Shown here in pieces: positions 36,401 through 44,632 of a stretch of 64,000 bases of DNA (positions within the stretch are counted from its first letter, which is position 1; each line of letters starts with the position of its first letter). Position numbers and translations under genes: made by a program. The DNA comes from Azospirillum baldaniorum (GTDB taxonomy: Bacteria > Pseudomonadota > Alphaproteobacteria > Azospirillales > Azospirillaceae). The stretch spans positions 496,001-560,000 of the forward strand of contig NZ_CP022255.1 of assembly GCF_003119195.2 (NCBI RefSeq), read 5' to 3'. A model generated the notes under the pieces. That model saw only the letters and a program-made list of their open reading frames with translations. It did no database searches and was not told the origin of the DNA.

Positions 36401-36449
36401 ATGACAACGTTGTCATTTGCGCCTGACAGCGCTATGATAACGTTGTCAT
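36401..36449 (+). promoter_or_regulatory. Sigma-70-like promoter flanked by twin LacI-type operators
   Basis: ATGACAACGTTGTCAT (36401-36416) is a perfect 16-bp palindrome. ATGATAACGTTGTCAT (36434-36449) is the same site with one change. Their centres are 33 bases apart, about three helical turns. A -35 element TTGTCA (36410-36415) and a -10 element TATGAT (36433-36438) with an ideal 17-base spacer overlap the two sites, so bound repressor would block RNA polymerase. The AACGTT-centred form is typical of LacI-family operators, and a LacI gene ends the operon. Confidence 0.85.
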
Positions 36450-36497
36450 CGGGCGTTATCGCCTCGCCCTCATCCGGCCGATCAGGATTGCCCCCTC

Positions 36498-37796
36498 ATG
36501 AGCGTGTTTCTCGATGCCCTGCTCGACAGCAGTTTGGACGACAGCATCCGGGGGGTGCCGCCTGGGACGGCGCCGCTGCGGCTGCGTGATGTCGGCGCCC
36601 GGGGTTGGCGACCGGCCGCAGGCGACATGGCGCTTCCGGTGCTGACGCTCGACGAGGATGCCTTCGCCGCCAACCGCGATCTGATCTTCGCCTACGCGCG
36701 CCGTCACGGCGTGGCTCTGGCGCCGCACGCCAAGACGCCGATGGCCCCGCAGATCGCCTCCGCCCTGGTGGAGGCCGGCGCCTGGGGCGCGACCGTCGCC
36801 AACCTGCAGCAGGCCGCCGTTCTGCTGCGCGCCGGCGTGACCCGGCTGATCCTCGCCAACGAGATCGGTGGCCGGGCCAGCGGCGAGCGGCTGGGCGCGC
36901 TGCTCGCCTCCCATCCCGACGCCGACCTGCGCGCCTTCGCCGACTCCCCCGCTGCGGTCGAGACGCTCGCCGCCGCGGCGCGTGCCGCCGGCCGCCCCCC
37001 CGAACGCCCGCTGCCCGTCCTGGTCGAGGTCGGCGCCGGCCGCGCCGGCGCCCGCGACCGGGCAGCGGTGGACGCGATCCTCGCTGCGGTCGTCCGCCAC
37101 CCCGGCCTGCTGGTCCTCGACGGCATCGCCACCTACGAAGGGGCGGTCGCCACCGCCGATCCGGCCGAGACTGCCGCCAACATCGCCGCCCTGATGCGGC
37201 GCACGGCGGAAGCCTTCGCGCTGGTGCGCGCGCTGGCCCCGGAGCGGCCGTTGCTGCTCACCGCGGGCGGTTCCGCCTTCTTCGACATGGTGGTGGCCGG
37301 TCTGGCGCCGGTCGCCGCGACGGACGGCAACGCCACGCTGGTGCTGCGCAGCGGCGCCATCTTCTTCCACGACCACGGTGTCTACGAACGCGCGCTCGGC
37401 GCGCTCGACGCCCGGCAAGGCTTCGCCTGCGGCGGCGCCACGGCGGCCGATTTCCGCCCGGCCCTGCGCCTGTGGGCGGAGGTTCTGACCCGGCCGGAAC
37501 CGGAACTGGCCATCTGCGGCTTCGGCATGCGCGACGCCTCCTTCGACCAGGGCCTGCCCCGCCCCCTGCGGGTTCACCGCGACGGCACCGCGCTCTCCGC
37601 GGAGGGCTTGCGGGTGACCCGGCTGAACGACCAGCACGCCTTCGTCGCCGTGCCGGCCGGCCATGACCTCGCCGTCGGCGACATCGTCGAGCTCGGGATC
37701 TCGCACCCCTGCACCTGCATCGACCGCTGGCGGGTGCTGTTCGGCCTCGGCGCCGACGGACGGGTCCGCAGCGCCTACCGCACCTTCTTCGGCTGA
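36498..37796 (+). CDS. PLP-dependent D-serine dehydratase-like/amino acid deaminase (fold type III)
   Basis: This 432-residue alanine-racemase-fold enzyme has the PLP lysine in LAPHAKTPMAPQ (Lys 79). The C-terminal motif ISHPCTCIDRW supplies the His and Cys that bind zinc in eukaryotic-type D-serine dehydratases. Related enzymes deaminate D-serine, D-threonine or D-threo-3-hydroxyaspartate, or cleave D-threonine. It is the first gene behind the LacI-type promoter, and a RidA protein that would clear the enamine/imine product is encoded in the same operon. This favours a dehydratase over an aldolase. The exact amino acid is not known. Confidence 0.87.
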   Translation: MSVFLDALLDSSLDDSIRGVPPGTAPLRLRDVGARGWRPAAGDMALPVLTLDEDAFAANRDLIFAYARRHGVALAPHAKTPMAPQIASALVEAGAWGATVANLQQAAVLLRAGVTRLILANEIGGRASGERLGALLASHPDADLRAFADSPAAVETLAAAARAAGRPPERPLPVLVEVGAGRAGARDRAAVDAILAAVVRHPGLLVLDGIATYEGAVATADPAETAANIAALMRRTAEAFALVRALAPERPLLLTAGGSAFFDMVVAGLAPVAATDGNATLVLRSGAIFFHDHGVYERALGALDARQGFACGGATAADFRPALRLWAEVLTRPEPELAICGFGMRDASFDQGLPRPLRVHRDGTALSAEGLRVTRLNDQHAFVAVPAGHDLAVGDIVELGISHPCTCIDRWRVLFGLGADGRVRSAYRTFFG

Positions 37797-37817
37797 TCCA
37801 AGGCGGCCAGACACGCC

Positions 37818-38486
37818 ATGCAGACATTGAATTTCCAGCAGCTCCTGCGCTACCAGGACCAGCTGATCGACGGCACGCTGCACACGCTGCTGCTGACCCT
37901 GGTCGCAGCGGTGATCGGCACCGCCATCGGCGTCGCCGGGGCGGCGGCGGTGCGCAGCGGGCCACGCCCGGTGCGCTGGGCGATCCGCGGCTATGTCGAG
38001 CTGATCCGCAACACGCCGTCGCTGATCCAGCTGTTCGTGGTCTTCTTCGTGCTGCCGGGCTTCGGCTTGCGGATGGGAGCCTTCGAGGCGGCGGCGATCG
38101 CGCTCGGCCTCTATTTCGGCGCCTACTGCACCGAGATCGTCCGCGCCGGGCTCGACGCCATTCCCGGCAGCCAGGTCGAGGCCGGCCAGTGCCTGGGGCT
38201 CACCCGCTGGCAGGTGTTCCGTCACATCGTGCTGCCGCCCGCCCTGCGCAGCGTCTACCCCGCCTTCACCAGCCAGTTCGTCCTGCTGCTGCTCGGCACC
38301 TCGCTGGCCTCGCAGATCTCGGCGGAGGAGCTGTTCCACACCGGCGGCTTCATCGAGACGCGCACCTACCGCAGCTTCGAGGTCTATGCCGTCATCTGCG
38401 GCATCTACTTCGCCCTGGTGATGAGCTTCAAACTGCTGTTCGCCGCGGTGGGGCACCTCGCCTTCCGCTGGCCGGTGCGGCGCTGA
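37818..38486 (+). CDS. Polar amino acid ABC transporter permease (HisMQ type)
   Basis: This 222-residue inner-membrane protein has about five helices. It shows the HisMQ-type EAA loop GSQVEAGQCLGLTRWQVFRHIVLPPALRSVYPAF and the upstream motif ELIRNTPSLIQLFVVFFVLP. It starts 21 bases after the dehydratase gene. It forms a heterodimeric channel with the permease encoded at 38501. Uptake of a hydroxyamino acid or its derivative would fit the enzymes of this operon. Confidence 0.94.
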   Translation: MQTLNFQQLLRYQDQLIDGTLHTLLLTLVAAVIGTAIGVAGAAAVRSGPRPVRWAIRGYVELIRNTPSLIQLFVVFFVLPGFGLRMGAFEAAAIALGLYFGAYCTEIVRAGLDAIPGSQVEAGQCLGLTRWQVFRHIVLPPALRSVYPAFTSQFVLLLLGTSLASQISAEELFHTGGFIETRTYRSFEVYAVICGIYFALVMSFKLLFAAVGHLAFRWPVRR

Positions 38487-38500
38487 CGGAGACACCGGCC

Positions 38501-39151
38501 ATGCGTTCCTTTTCCCTCGCCGACTTCCTGTCGCTGCTCAGCGCGCTGCAATGGACGGGTGTCCTCGTCCTCATCGCGCTCGCCTTCGGCGCCCCGCTGG
38601 CGCTGGGGCTGGCCCTGATGCGGACCAGCGCCCGCCGCGCGCTTCGCTGGACCGCCACCGCCTTCCTCCAGCTCGTCCAGGGCGTCCCGCTGCTCGGCCT
38701 GCTGATGTTCTTCTACTTCGGCATGCCGGTCTTCCTCGGGGTGGAGATGCCGCCGCTGGTCGCCGTCGGCATCGCCATGACCGTCTACACCGCCTCCTTC
38801 CTCGGCGAGATCTGGCGCGGCGGCATCGAGGCGGTGAAGCACGAGCAGTGGGAGGCCGCCGCCTGCCTCGGCCTGTCGACCTGGCACCAGTTCCGCTACG
38901 TCATCGCGCCGCAGGCCTTCCGCATGGCGCTGCCGCCGACCGTCGGCTTCCTGGTCCAGCTGATCAAGGGCACGTCGCTGGCCTCCATCGTCGGCTTCGT
39001 CGAACTCGCCCGCGCCGGCCAGCTGGTCAGCGCCGCCACCTTCCAGCCCCTGCTGGTCTACTCGATCGTCGCGGCGATCTACTTCGCCGCCTGCCTGCCG
39101 CTCACCCTGTGGGCGCGTTCCCTGGAGGCCCGTCTCAATGGCGCTCGTTGA
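38501..39151 (+). CDS. Polar amino acid ABC transporter permease, second subunit
   Basis: This 216-residue HisMQ-type permease has FLQLVQGVPLLGLLMFFYFG and the EAA loop EAVKHEQWEAAACLGLSTWHQFRYVIAPQAFRMALPP. The ATG at 38501 follows the first permease gene by 14 bases. Its 3' end overlaps the ATPase gene by 14 bases, showing tight coupling within the transporter operon. Confidence 0.94.
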   Translation: MRSFSLADFLSLLSALQWTGVLVLIALAFGAPLALGLALMRTSARRALRWTATAFLQLVQGVPLLGLLMFFYFGMPVFLGVEMPPLVAVGIAMTVYTASFLGEIWRGGIEAVKHEQWEAAACLGLSTWHQFRYVIAPQAFRMALPPTVGFLVQLIKGTSLASIVGFVELARAGQLVSAATFQPLLVYSIVAAIYFAACLPLTLWARSLEARLNGAR

Positions 39152-39866
39152 CATCAAGAACGTTACCAAGAGCTACGGTTCCATCGAGGTGCTCAAGGGG
39201 GTTTCGCTCAGCATCGACGAGGGCGAGATCGTCACCATCATCGGCAAGTCGGGCTCCGGCAAATCGACCCTGCTGCGCTGCATCAACGCGCTGGAGCGCA
39301 TCGACGGCGGCGCGATCACGGTGGAGGGCCAGTCGGTGCGCACCGACATGCCGAACCTGCGCGGCTTCCGCCAGCGCGTCGGCATCGTCTTCCAGGCCTT
39401 CAACCTGTTCCCGCACCTGACGGTGGAACGCAACATCACGCTGGCCCCGATCCTCAACAAGCGGATCGCCAAGGCGGAGGGCCGGGCGCTGGCGCTCGAC
39501 GTGCTGGCCCGCGTCGGGCTGGCCGACAAGATCGACGCCTATCCGGCCCAGCTCTCGGGCGGGCAGCAGCAGCGCGTCGCCATCGCCCGCTGCCTCGCCA
39601 TGGGGCCGCACCTGATGCTGTTCGACGAGGTGACCTCGGCCCTCGACCCGGAACTGGTCGGCGAGGTTTTGAAGGTGATGGAGGACATGGCGCGGCAGGG
39701 CATGACGATGGTCCTGGTCACCCACGAGATGGGCTTCGCCCGCAACGTCGCCTCCAAGATCGTCTTCATGCACCAGGGCCGCGTCTGGGAGGAGGGGCCG
39801 CCGGCGGAACTCTTCGCCAATCCCCGCACCCCCGAGCTGCGAAGCTTCATCGCCTCCGCGCGCTGA
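39138..39866 (+). CDS. Polar amino acid ABC transporter ATPase (GlnQ/HisP type)
   Basis: This 242-residue ATPase has Walker A GKSGSGKST, the Q-loop GIVFQAFNLFPHLTV, the signature LSGGQQQRVAIARCLAM and Walker B LMLFDEVTSALDPELVGEV. The H-loop THEMGFARN identifies the polar-amino-acid uptake family. A threonine replaces the proline usually found after the DE pair (DEVTSALD), a known variant in this group. It overlaps the second permease gene by 14 bases. Confidence 0.95.
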   Translation: MALVDIKNVTKSYGSIEVLKGVSLSIDEGEIVTIIGKSGSGKSTLLRCINALERIDGGAITVEGQSVRTDMPNLRGFRQRVGIVFQAFNLFPHLTVERNITLAPILNKRIAKAEGRALALDVLARVGLADKIDAYPAQLSGGQQQRVAIARCLAMGPHLMLFDEVTSALDPELVGEVLKVMEDMARQGMTMVLVTHEMGFARNVASKIVFMHQGRVWEEGPPAELFANPRTPELRSFIASAR

Positions 39867-39947
39867 GCCACCACCGGTCTCCCTTCACCGAGCACTTTCA
39901 CCGACCCCTTGAGGGCCGGACAACCACCAGAACAGAGGAGCAATGTC

Positions 39948-40751
39948 GTGAGACTCTTCCGGACCCTCGCCGCCGCCGTGGCGGTCTGCGCCACCGTCGC
40001 CCTGTCCGCCGCCGCCCTGCCGTCCGCCGCGAAGGCGGATGCCCTGCAGAACGTGCTGTCGGCCGGCAAGCTGCGCGTCGGCGTGCTGATGGACGCCGCC
40101 CCCTGGGGCTTCAAGGACGCCAAGGGCGAGGCCGCCGGCCTCGACATCGACCTTGCCAAGCTGATGGCCGCCGACATGGGCGTGAAGCTGGATCTGGTCC
40201 AGGTGACCGGCGCCAACCGCATCCCCAGCCTGCTCGCCAACAAGGTGGACGTGCTGATCGCCGCCGCCGGCGCGACGCCGGAGCGCGCCCAGCAGGTGAC
40301 CTTCTCCCAGCCCTATGCCGCGGTCAATCTCGGCGTCTACGGGCTGAAGGGGATGGCCACCGCCACCGATCCGGCCGAGCTGAAGGGCCACAGCATCGGC
40401 GTCGCCAAGGGCTCGACGCTCGACATCTGGCTGACCGACAACGCCCCCGGCGCCAAGCTGGTCCGTTTCGAGGACACCCCCGGCGCCATCGCCGCCTATC
40501 TGGCCGGCCAGGTCGAGGCCTTCGCCGAGAACAGCGCCATCGCGCTGAAGGTCTCGGAGGACAATCCCGGCAAGGATGTCGAGCTTAAGTTCCTGATCCG
40601 CCAGTCGCCGGCCCATGTGGCCGTCCGCCACGGCGAACAGGACATGGTCAACTGGATCAACACCTTCCTGTTCTACAACCGCCTGAACGGCAAGCTGAGC
40701 GCCCTTCAGATGAAGTGGTTCAAGGAAAAGCAGACGCTTCCGCAGATGTAA
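39948..40751 (+). CDS. Periplasmic amino-acid-binding protein of ABC transporter
   Basis: This 267-residue type II binding protein (SBP family 3) has a signal peptide ending near AAKADALQ. The mature sequence GKLRVGVLMDAAPWGFKDAKGEAAGLDIDLAKLMAADMGVKLDLV is typical of the family. GTG 39948 is the start, with GAGGAG 8 bases upstream. An ATG five bases earlier is out of frame and stops at once. It supplies substrate to the two permeases and ATPase encoded just upstream. Confidence 0.93.
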   Translation: MRLFRTLAAAVAVCATVALSAAALPSAAKADALQNVLSAGKLRVGVLMDAAPWGFKDAKGEAAGLDIDLAKLMAADMGVKLDLVQVTGANRIPSLLANKVDVLIAAAGATPERAQQVTFSQPYAAVNLGVYGLKGMATATDPAELKGHSIGVAKGSTLDIWLTDNAPGAKLVRFEDTPGAIAAYLAGQVEAFAENSAIALKVSEDNPGKDVELKFLIRQSPAHVAVRHGEQDMVNWINTFLFYNRLNGKLSALQMKWFKEKQTLPQM

Positions 40752-40786
40752 TCCGCCGTTCGGCATCGCAAGAGAGGTTTCATTCG

Positions 40787-41131
40787 ATGATCACGAGGTT
40801 CCAGGTCGGCTCGCGCATGAGCCAGGCCGTCGTCTGCCAGGGCATGGTCCACATCGCGGGCCAGGTCGCCAACAACCGCAAGGGGTCGATCGGGGAGCAG
40901 ACCCGGGACGTGCTGGCGAAGATCGACGCCCTGCTGGAGGAGGCCGGCACCGACAAGTCCAAGCTGGTCGCCGTCAACGTCTTCCTGCCGCACATCACTG
41001 ACTTCGACGCCATGAACGAGGTCTACGACGCCTGGATCAACCCCGCCAACCCGCCGGCCCGCGCCTGCACCGAGGCGCGGCTGGCCGACCCGGACCTGCG
41101 CGTCGAGATGACGGCGCTGGCCGCCCTCTGA
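40787..41131 (+). CDS. RidA/YjgF family protein (imine/enamine deaminase-like)
   Basis: This 114-residue trimeric Rid-family protein has the family features GMVHIAGQVANN, an internal QTRDVLAKIDALLEEAGTDKSKLVAVNVFLPHITDFDAMNEVYDAW run, and the active-site arginine region PARACTEARL followed by VEMTALAAL. RidA proteins hydrolyse reactive enamine or imine intermediates that PLP-dependent dehydratases release. Its place in the operon with the D-serine-dehydratase-like enzyme at 36498 therefore makes functional sense. AGAGAGG precedes the ATG. Confidence 0.93.
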   Translation: MITRFQVGSRMSQAVVCQGMVHIAGQVANNRKGSIGEQTRDVLAKIDALLEEAGTDKSKLVAVNVFLPHITDFDAMNEVYDAWINPANPPARACTEARLADPDLRVEMTALAAL

Positions 41132-41149
41132 AGGGCCTCTTAGGCGAAC

Positions 41150-41205
41150 CGGAGGGGGCGCCGGGCAGCCGCTGCCCTGGCAAACGCTGTTAAGGCGCCC
41201 CTCCG
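41150..41205 (+). other. Nested hairpin between ridA-like and deacylase genes
   Basis: CGGAGGGG(G)CGCC (41150-41162) pairs with GGCGCCCCTCCG (41194-41205). Inside the loop GGGCAG-CCG-CTGCCC forms a second perfect hairpin. The structure fills most of the 90-base gap. It has no proper U-run immediately after the stem (a five-T stretch occurs about 10 bases later), so it may attenuate, or mark an mRNA processing or stability site, rather than terminate fully. Confidence 0.5.
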
Positions 41206-41221
41206 CCACAAGGTTTTTGGA

Positions 41222-42268
41222 ATGCACACTGGCCTCTACCACGCGCTCGATTTCGCCGCCGACGGCAAGTCGCTGGATTTCCTCAGCATCCCGTTCTCGG
41301 TGGACCGCTCCCCCTATTATCAGGTGAAGGTCCCGGTCTGCCGCGTGCGCAACGGGGCTGGTCCGCGCGTGCTGCTGATGGCGGGCAACCATGGCGACGA
41401 GTATGAAGGCGAATTGCTGCTGGGCCGCCTGTTCCGCCGGCTCGACCCCGCGCGCATCCGCGGCGAGGTGACGATCCTGCCGGCCACCAACGCGCCGGCC
41501 GTGATGGCGGCGCGGCGCCGCTCGCCGCTGGACGAGGGCAACCTCAACCGCGCCTTTCCCGGCGACCCCGCCGGATCTCCGACCTTCCGGCTGGCGCATT
41601 TCCTCGAACACGAGCTGTTTCCGCGCCATGACGTGGTGTTCGACCTCCATTCCGGCGGCACCTCCATGGCCCACCTGCCTTGCGCCCTGATCGAGCGGCA
41701 GGGCACGCCCGACCGGCTGGGCCGCGCCCTGGAGCTGATGCAGGCGCTGGGCATGCCCTATGGCTTCGTGGCGGAGAACGGCGCGACGGCGCCGACCTCG
41801 ATGGCGGCGGCGGCGCGGGCCGGCGTCATCGGCATCAGCGGAGAGTTCGGCGGCGGCGGCACGGTGACGCCGGAGACCATGGCCTATACCGCCCGCGCGA
41901 TCGACAACCTGCTGATCGCCGTCGGGTTGACCGACGCGCCGGTGCTCTCGGTCGCCGGGGCCGCCCCTGCCCCCATGCAATTGCCTATGCAACTGCTTCA
42001 GCTTGACAGCCACCGGCAGGCGATTTACGCGCTGCGGCGCGGCTGGTTCGAACCGGCGGTCGACATCGGGGCGCGGGTCGCCGCCGGTGACCTCGCCGGC
42101 TGGTTCCACGACCTGACCCGGCTCGACCAGCCGGAGGAGGAGTTGCGCTTCCAGGAGGCGGGCATCGTCATCTCGCGGCGCCTGCACAGCGACAGCGAGG
42201 CCGGCGACTGCCTGATCCAGGTGGCGCGTCCGGTCGAGGAGGCGGGCATCCTGGCGCGCGCGGCCTGA
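41222..42268 (+). CDS. Succinylglutamate desuccinylase/aspartoacylase-family zinc deacylase
   Basis: This 348-residue M14-like metallo-deacylase has zinc ligands visible as GNHGDEYEGE (His 57, Glu 60) and FDLHSGG (His 143). The substrate motif EGNLNRAFPG also matches the AstE/AspA and DoeB group. These enzymes remove acyl groups from N-acyl amino acids such as N-acetyldiaminobutyrate, N-acetylaspartate or N-succinylglutamate. Its presence beside an amino acid transporter and a D-amino-acid dehydratase suggests the imported compound is, or passes through, an N-acylated amino acid. The ATG follows a short poly-T stretch and has no strong Shine-Dalgarno box. Confidence 0.9.
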   Translation: MHTGLYHALDFAADGKSLDFLSIPFSVDRSPYYQVKVPVCRVRNGAGPRVLLMAGNHGDEYEGELLLGRLFRRLDPARIRGEVTILPATNAPAVMAARRRSPLDEGNLNRAFPGDPAGSPTFRLAHFLEHELFPRHDVVFDLHSGGTSMAHLPCALIERQGTPDRLGRALELMQALGMPYGFVAENGATAPTSMAAAARAGVIGISGEFGGGGTVTPETMAYTARAIDNLLIAVGLTDAPVLSVAGAAPAPMQLPMQLLQLDSHRQAIYALRRGWFEPAVDIGARVAAGDLAGWFHDLTRLDQPEEELRFQEAGIVISRRLHSDSEAGDCLIQVARPVEEAGILARAA

Positions 42269-42312
42269 CCGCGGATTGACAACCGCGGACCAACAGACGG
42301 GAGACGGGCGGC

Positions 42313-43422
42313 ATGAGTGACACCGGTGCGGCAAAGCGTCCGCCGACCATTGACGACGTCCTCCGCCTGCGGGCAGCGGAACCGCTTTCCTCACGCGACG
42401 GGGACCCGGTCGAAGGGGTGGGCCGCGAGGGGGCGGCTCCGCCGCGCATCGTCGAGATCGCCCGGCTTGCCGGTGTCTCGCCGATCACCGTCTCACGCGC
42501 CCTGCGCCATCCGGAGAAGGTGGCCGAGACCAAGCGCCGCAAAATCCTGGAGATCGTGGAGCGCACCGGCTACGCCACCAACCCCCATGCCCGCGCGCTG
42601 AGGTCCGGCCAGTCGAACATCGTCGCCGCCTTCGTCTCGAACCTGCAGAGCCAGCAGTTCTGCCTCGCCGTGCAGGGCTGCGGCGAGGTCCTGGAGCCTC
42701 AGGGCTACCAGCTGATGATCGGGCAGACCTCCTACTCCTACGCCAAGGAGACGACGATGATCCAGTCGCTGCGCGAGATGCGTCCGGCGGCGGTCATGTT
42801 CACCGGCGTCATCGAGATCGAGGAGAACCGGCGGGCTTTGCGGGCGCTGGGAATCCCGATCATGGAGACCTGGGCCTATCCCCGCGACCCGATCGACATG
42901 CTGGTCGGCTTCTCGAACATCGACAGCGGCCGCCTGGCGGCCGAGCATTTCGCCGAGCGCGGCTATCGTCGCATCGGCTTCATCGGCCGCCGCAGCGGCC
43001 GCGGCGCCCTTCGCCTCACCGGCTTCCGCGAGGGCGCCCGCGCCGCCGGTCTCGACATCGTCGCCGAACTGTCGGTCGACGGGGTGAGCAGCATGGTCGA
43101 CGGCCGCCGCGCGCTTGGCGACCTCCTGTCGCGCAACGCGGCGGTCGAGGCGGTGTTCTGCGCCAACGACCTGCTGGCGACCGGCGCGTTGCTGGAAGCG
43201 CGCCGGCTGGGCATGCGCCTGCCCGACGACATCGCCATCCTCGGCTTCGGCCACAACGACGTCGCCGAAGAGCTGCCGCCCGGCCTGACCACCATCGGGA
43301 TCGACAGCCGCGACCTCGGCCGCCAAGCCGGATCAATGATCCTGCAACGGATGCGCGGCGAGATGCCTTCGGAACCGACCCGCGCCGTCGAGCTGACTCT
43401 GACCCGCCGCGGCAGCAGCTGA
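42313..43422 (+). CDS. LacI-family transcriptional regulator
   Basis: This 369-residue repressor has its helix-turn-helix and hinge at about 45-95 (RIVEIARLAGVSPITVSRALRHPEKV) and a sugar-binding-like effector domain (FGHNDVAEELPPGLTTIGID near the end). The N-terminal ~43 residues precede the DNA-binding domain and are unusual; the family normally starts directly at the HTH, so a later start is possible, though no good internal start is obvious. GntR/IdnR-like features are present. It closes the operon whose promoter carries two LacI-type palindromes and is the best candidate to bind them. Confidence 0.93.
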   Translation: MSDTGAAKRPPTIDDVLRLRAAEPLSSRDGDPVEGVGREGAAPPRIVEIARLAGVSPITVSRALRHPEKVAETKRRKILEIVERTGYATNPHARALRSGQSNIVAAFVSNLQSQQFCLAVQGCGEVLEPQGYQLMIGQTSYSYAKETTMIQSLREMRPAAVMFTGVIEIEENRRALRALGIPIMETWAYPRDPIDMLVGFSNIDSGRLAAEHFAERGYRRIGFIGRRSGRGALRLTGFREGARAAGLDIVAELSVDGVSSMVDGRRALGDLLSRNAAVEAVFCANDLLATGALLEARRLGMRLPDDIAILGFGHNDVAEELPPGLTTIGIDSRDLGRQAGSMILQRMRGEMPSEPTRAVELTLTRRGSS

Positions 43423-43680
43423 CGCGCGCTCGGGCTTGAGCCGGCGGTGCCGGACCGCCAGCGGCTGGCAACAAATCAGCCTGGGATGGACGACATGGCT
43501 GCGTGGGCAACAGCGCAACACGCCGCCTGCGCCGGCTTGGCTGGCCCAACCGAACCGGGAAAGCACCGGGTCCTCCGCCCTGCCCAAACATGGAGCGTTT
43601 GGACGGGGCAATGCCCTGGCCAAGCCACGCTCGGGGTCCTGTTCGCTCCCCTCCCCCACCGGCATGACGGTGGCTCAGGA

Positions 43681-44424
43681 TCAGCTTCCCAGAAGGTTGG
43701 TGCGGACTTGCAGCAGATGCTCCTGAAGGGCGGCACGGGCCTGATCCCCGTCACGGTCCTTGAGCGCGCTGACGATGCGCCGGTGCTGCTCCTCATAAAC
43801 GGCGCGCCGCGCCGGCGTGAGGCTGCGCACCTTTAGGCGAGCCCATTCCGGCTGGTTTCGGATGGCGTTGATCGCGTCGTAAACATCCGCCAGCAGGCCG
43901 TTCTTGGCCGCGCCGATGATCGCCACGTGCAGCATGCCGTCCCAGTGTTCGAACTCCGGAACGTCCTGGGCGCGCTCGGCATGGGCCAGGCATTCCTCCA
44001 TCCGGTGGAGATCCGCCGCGGTGGCCCGTCCGGCAGCCAGTTCCGCCGCCTGCGGCTCGACCATCAGCCGCAGTTCCATGATCTCCGCCGGACTGGCGCC
44101 GATGATGCGGCTGGTCAGGCTTTGGTCCTCGCCCGTGGCCCTCACCGTTGCCTCCGACGTGACGAACGAGCCGCGGCCCACATGACGGACGATCTTGCCC
44201 TGCTCCTCAAGCACGCGAAGGCTCTTGCGCAACGTGTTGCGGGAAACGTTGAAGCGCTTCTCCAATTCACGCTCGGTCGGCAGCTTGGTGCCCGGCCCCC
44301 AGGTTCCGTCGGCAATGCATTGTTCGATCAACGCAACAACCGCGCTCGCTCCGGAAGCAGCCCGATCCCTGAGATTCAGCGCGTCCATAACCCGTTCCAC
44401 CAACATTTTTGCTCCATTCTTCAT
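43681..44424 (-). CDS. GntR-family transcriptional regulator (FadR/FCD type)
   Basis: This 247-residue protein has an N-terminal GntR winged helix (GTKLPTERELEKRFNVSRNTLRKSLRVLEEQGKIVRHVGRGSFV) and a C-terminal all-helical FCD ligand domain (EIMELRLMVEPQAAELAAGRA, with metal-binding histidines such as LHVAIIGAA and EEQHRRI). It is divergent from the FAH/hydrolase/amidohydrolase operon. The shared 208-base region carries repeated TTGG-type half sites. FCD regulators respond to small organic acids, fitting the FAH-family hydrolase downstream. Confidence 0.93.
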   Translation of the reverse strand: MKNGAKMLVERVMDALNLRDRAASGASAVVALIEQCIADGTWGPGTKLPTERELEKRFNVSRNTLRKSLRVLEEQGKIVRHVGRGSFVTSEATVRATGEDQSLTSRIIGASPAEIMELRLMVEPQAAELAAGRATAADLHRMEECLAHAERAQDVPEFEHWDGMLHVAIIGAAKNGLLADVYDAINAIRNQPEWARLKVRSLTPARRAVYEEQHRRIVSALKDRDGDQARAALQEHLLQVRTNLLGS

Positions 44425-44528
44425 CCAATATGGCGCGTCATCAGCCGCCGCGCAATCTCAATTTTAGGGTTCCGGCTTACGGATCCTGACAACCGGTTCA
44501 GAAAAAATGGACCAGACGCATTTTCTTC

Positions 44529-44620
44529 TTGACCAATCATGAGCCGTGATCGTCATATTGGATCACTGATGGCGCTGATAGCGTCGTATTGGTCCTGATA
44601 ATGGCTCATAATTGGATCAA
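44529..44620. promoter_or_regulatory. Multi-site GntR operator region
   Basis: TTGACCAATCATGAGCC (44529-44545) is mirrored by GGCTCATAATTGGATCAA (44603-44620), a long near-perfect inverted repeat with 57 bases between. Inside it, CGTCATATTGGATCACTGAT (44551) and CGTCGTATTGGTCCTGATAA (44582) form a direct repeat 31 bases apart. A -10-like GATAAT at 44597-44602 overlaps the inner right copy. Four copies of a TTGG(A/T)(T/C)C-type core in one intergenic region strongly suggest cooperative binding by the adjacent GntR protein. Confidence 0.7.
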
Positions 44621-44632
44621 AGGAGGCAGCGC

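Noticed and set aside
41150-41205. Nested hairpin considered as a riboswitch
   Set aside because: No known aptamer core is recognisable and the element is within an operon; only simple stems are supported.
43447-43836. Plus-strand frame after the LacI gene
   Set aside because: It runs into the coding strand of the GntR gene in antisense, lacks a motif, and has no credible start signal.
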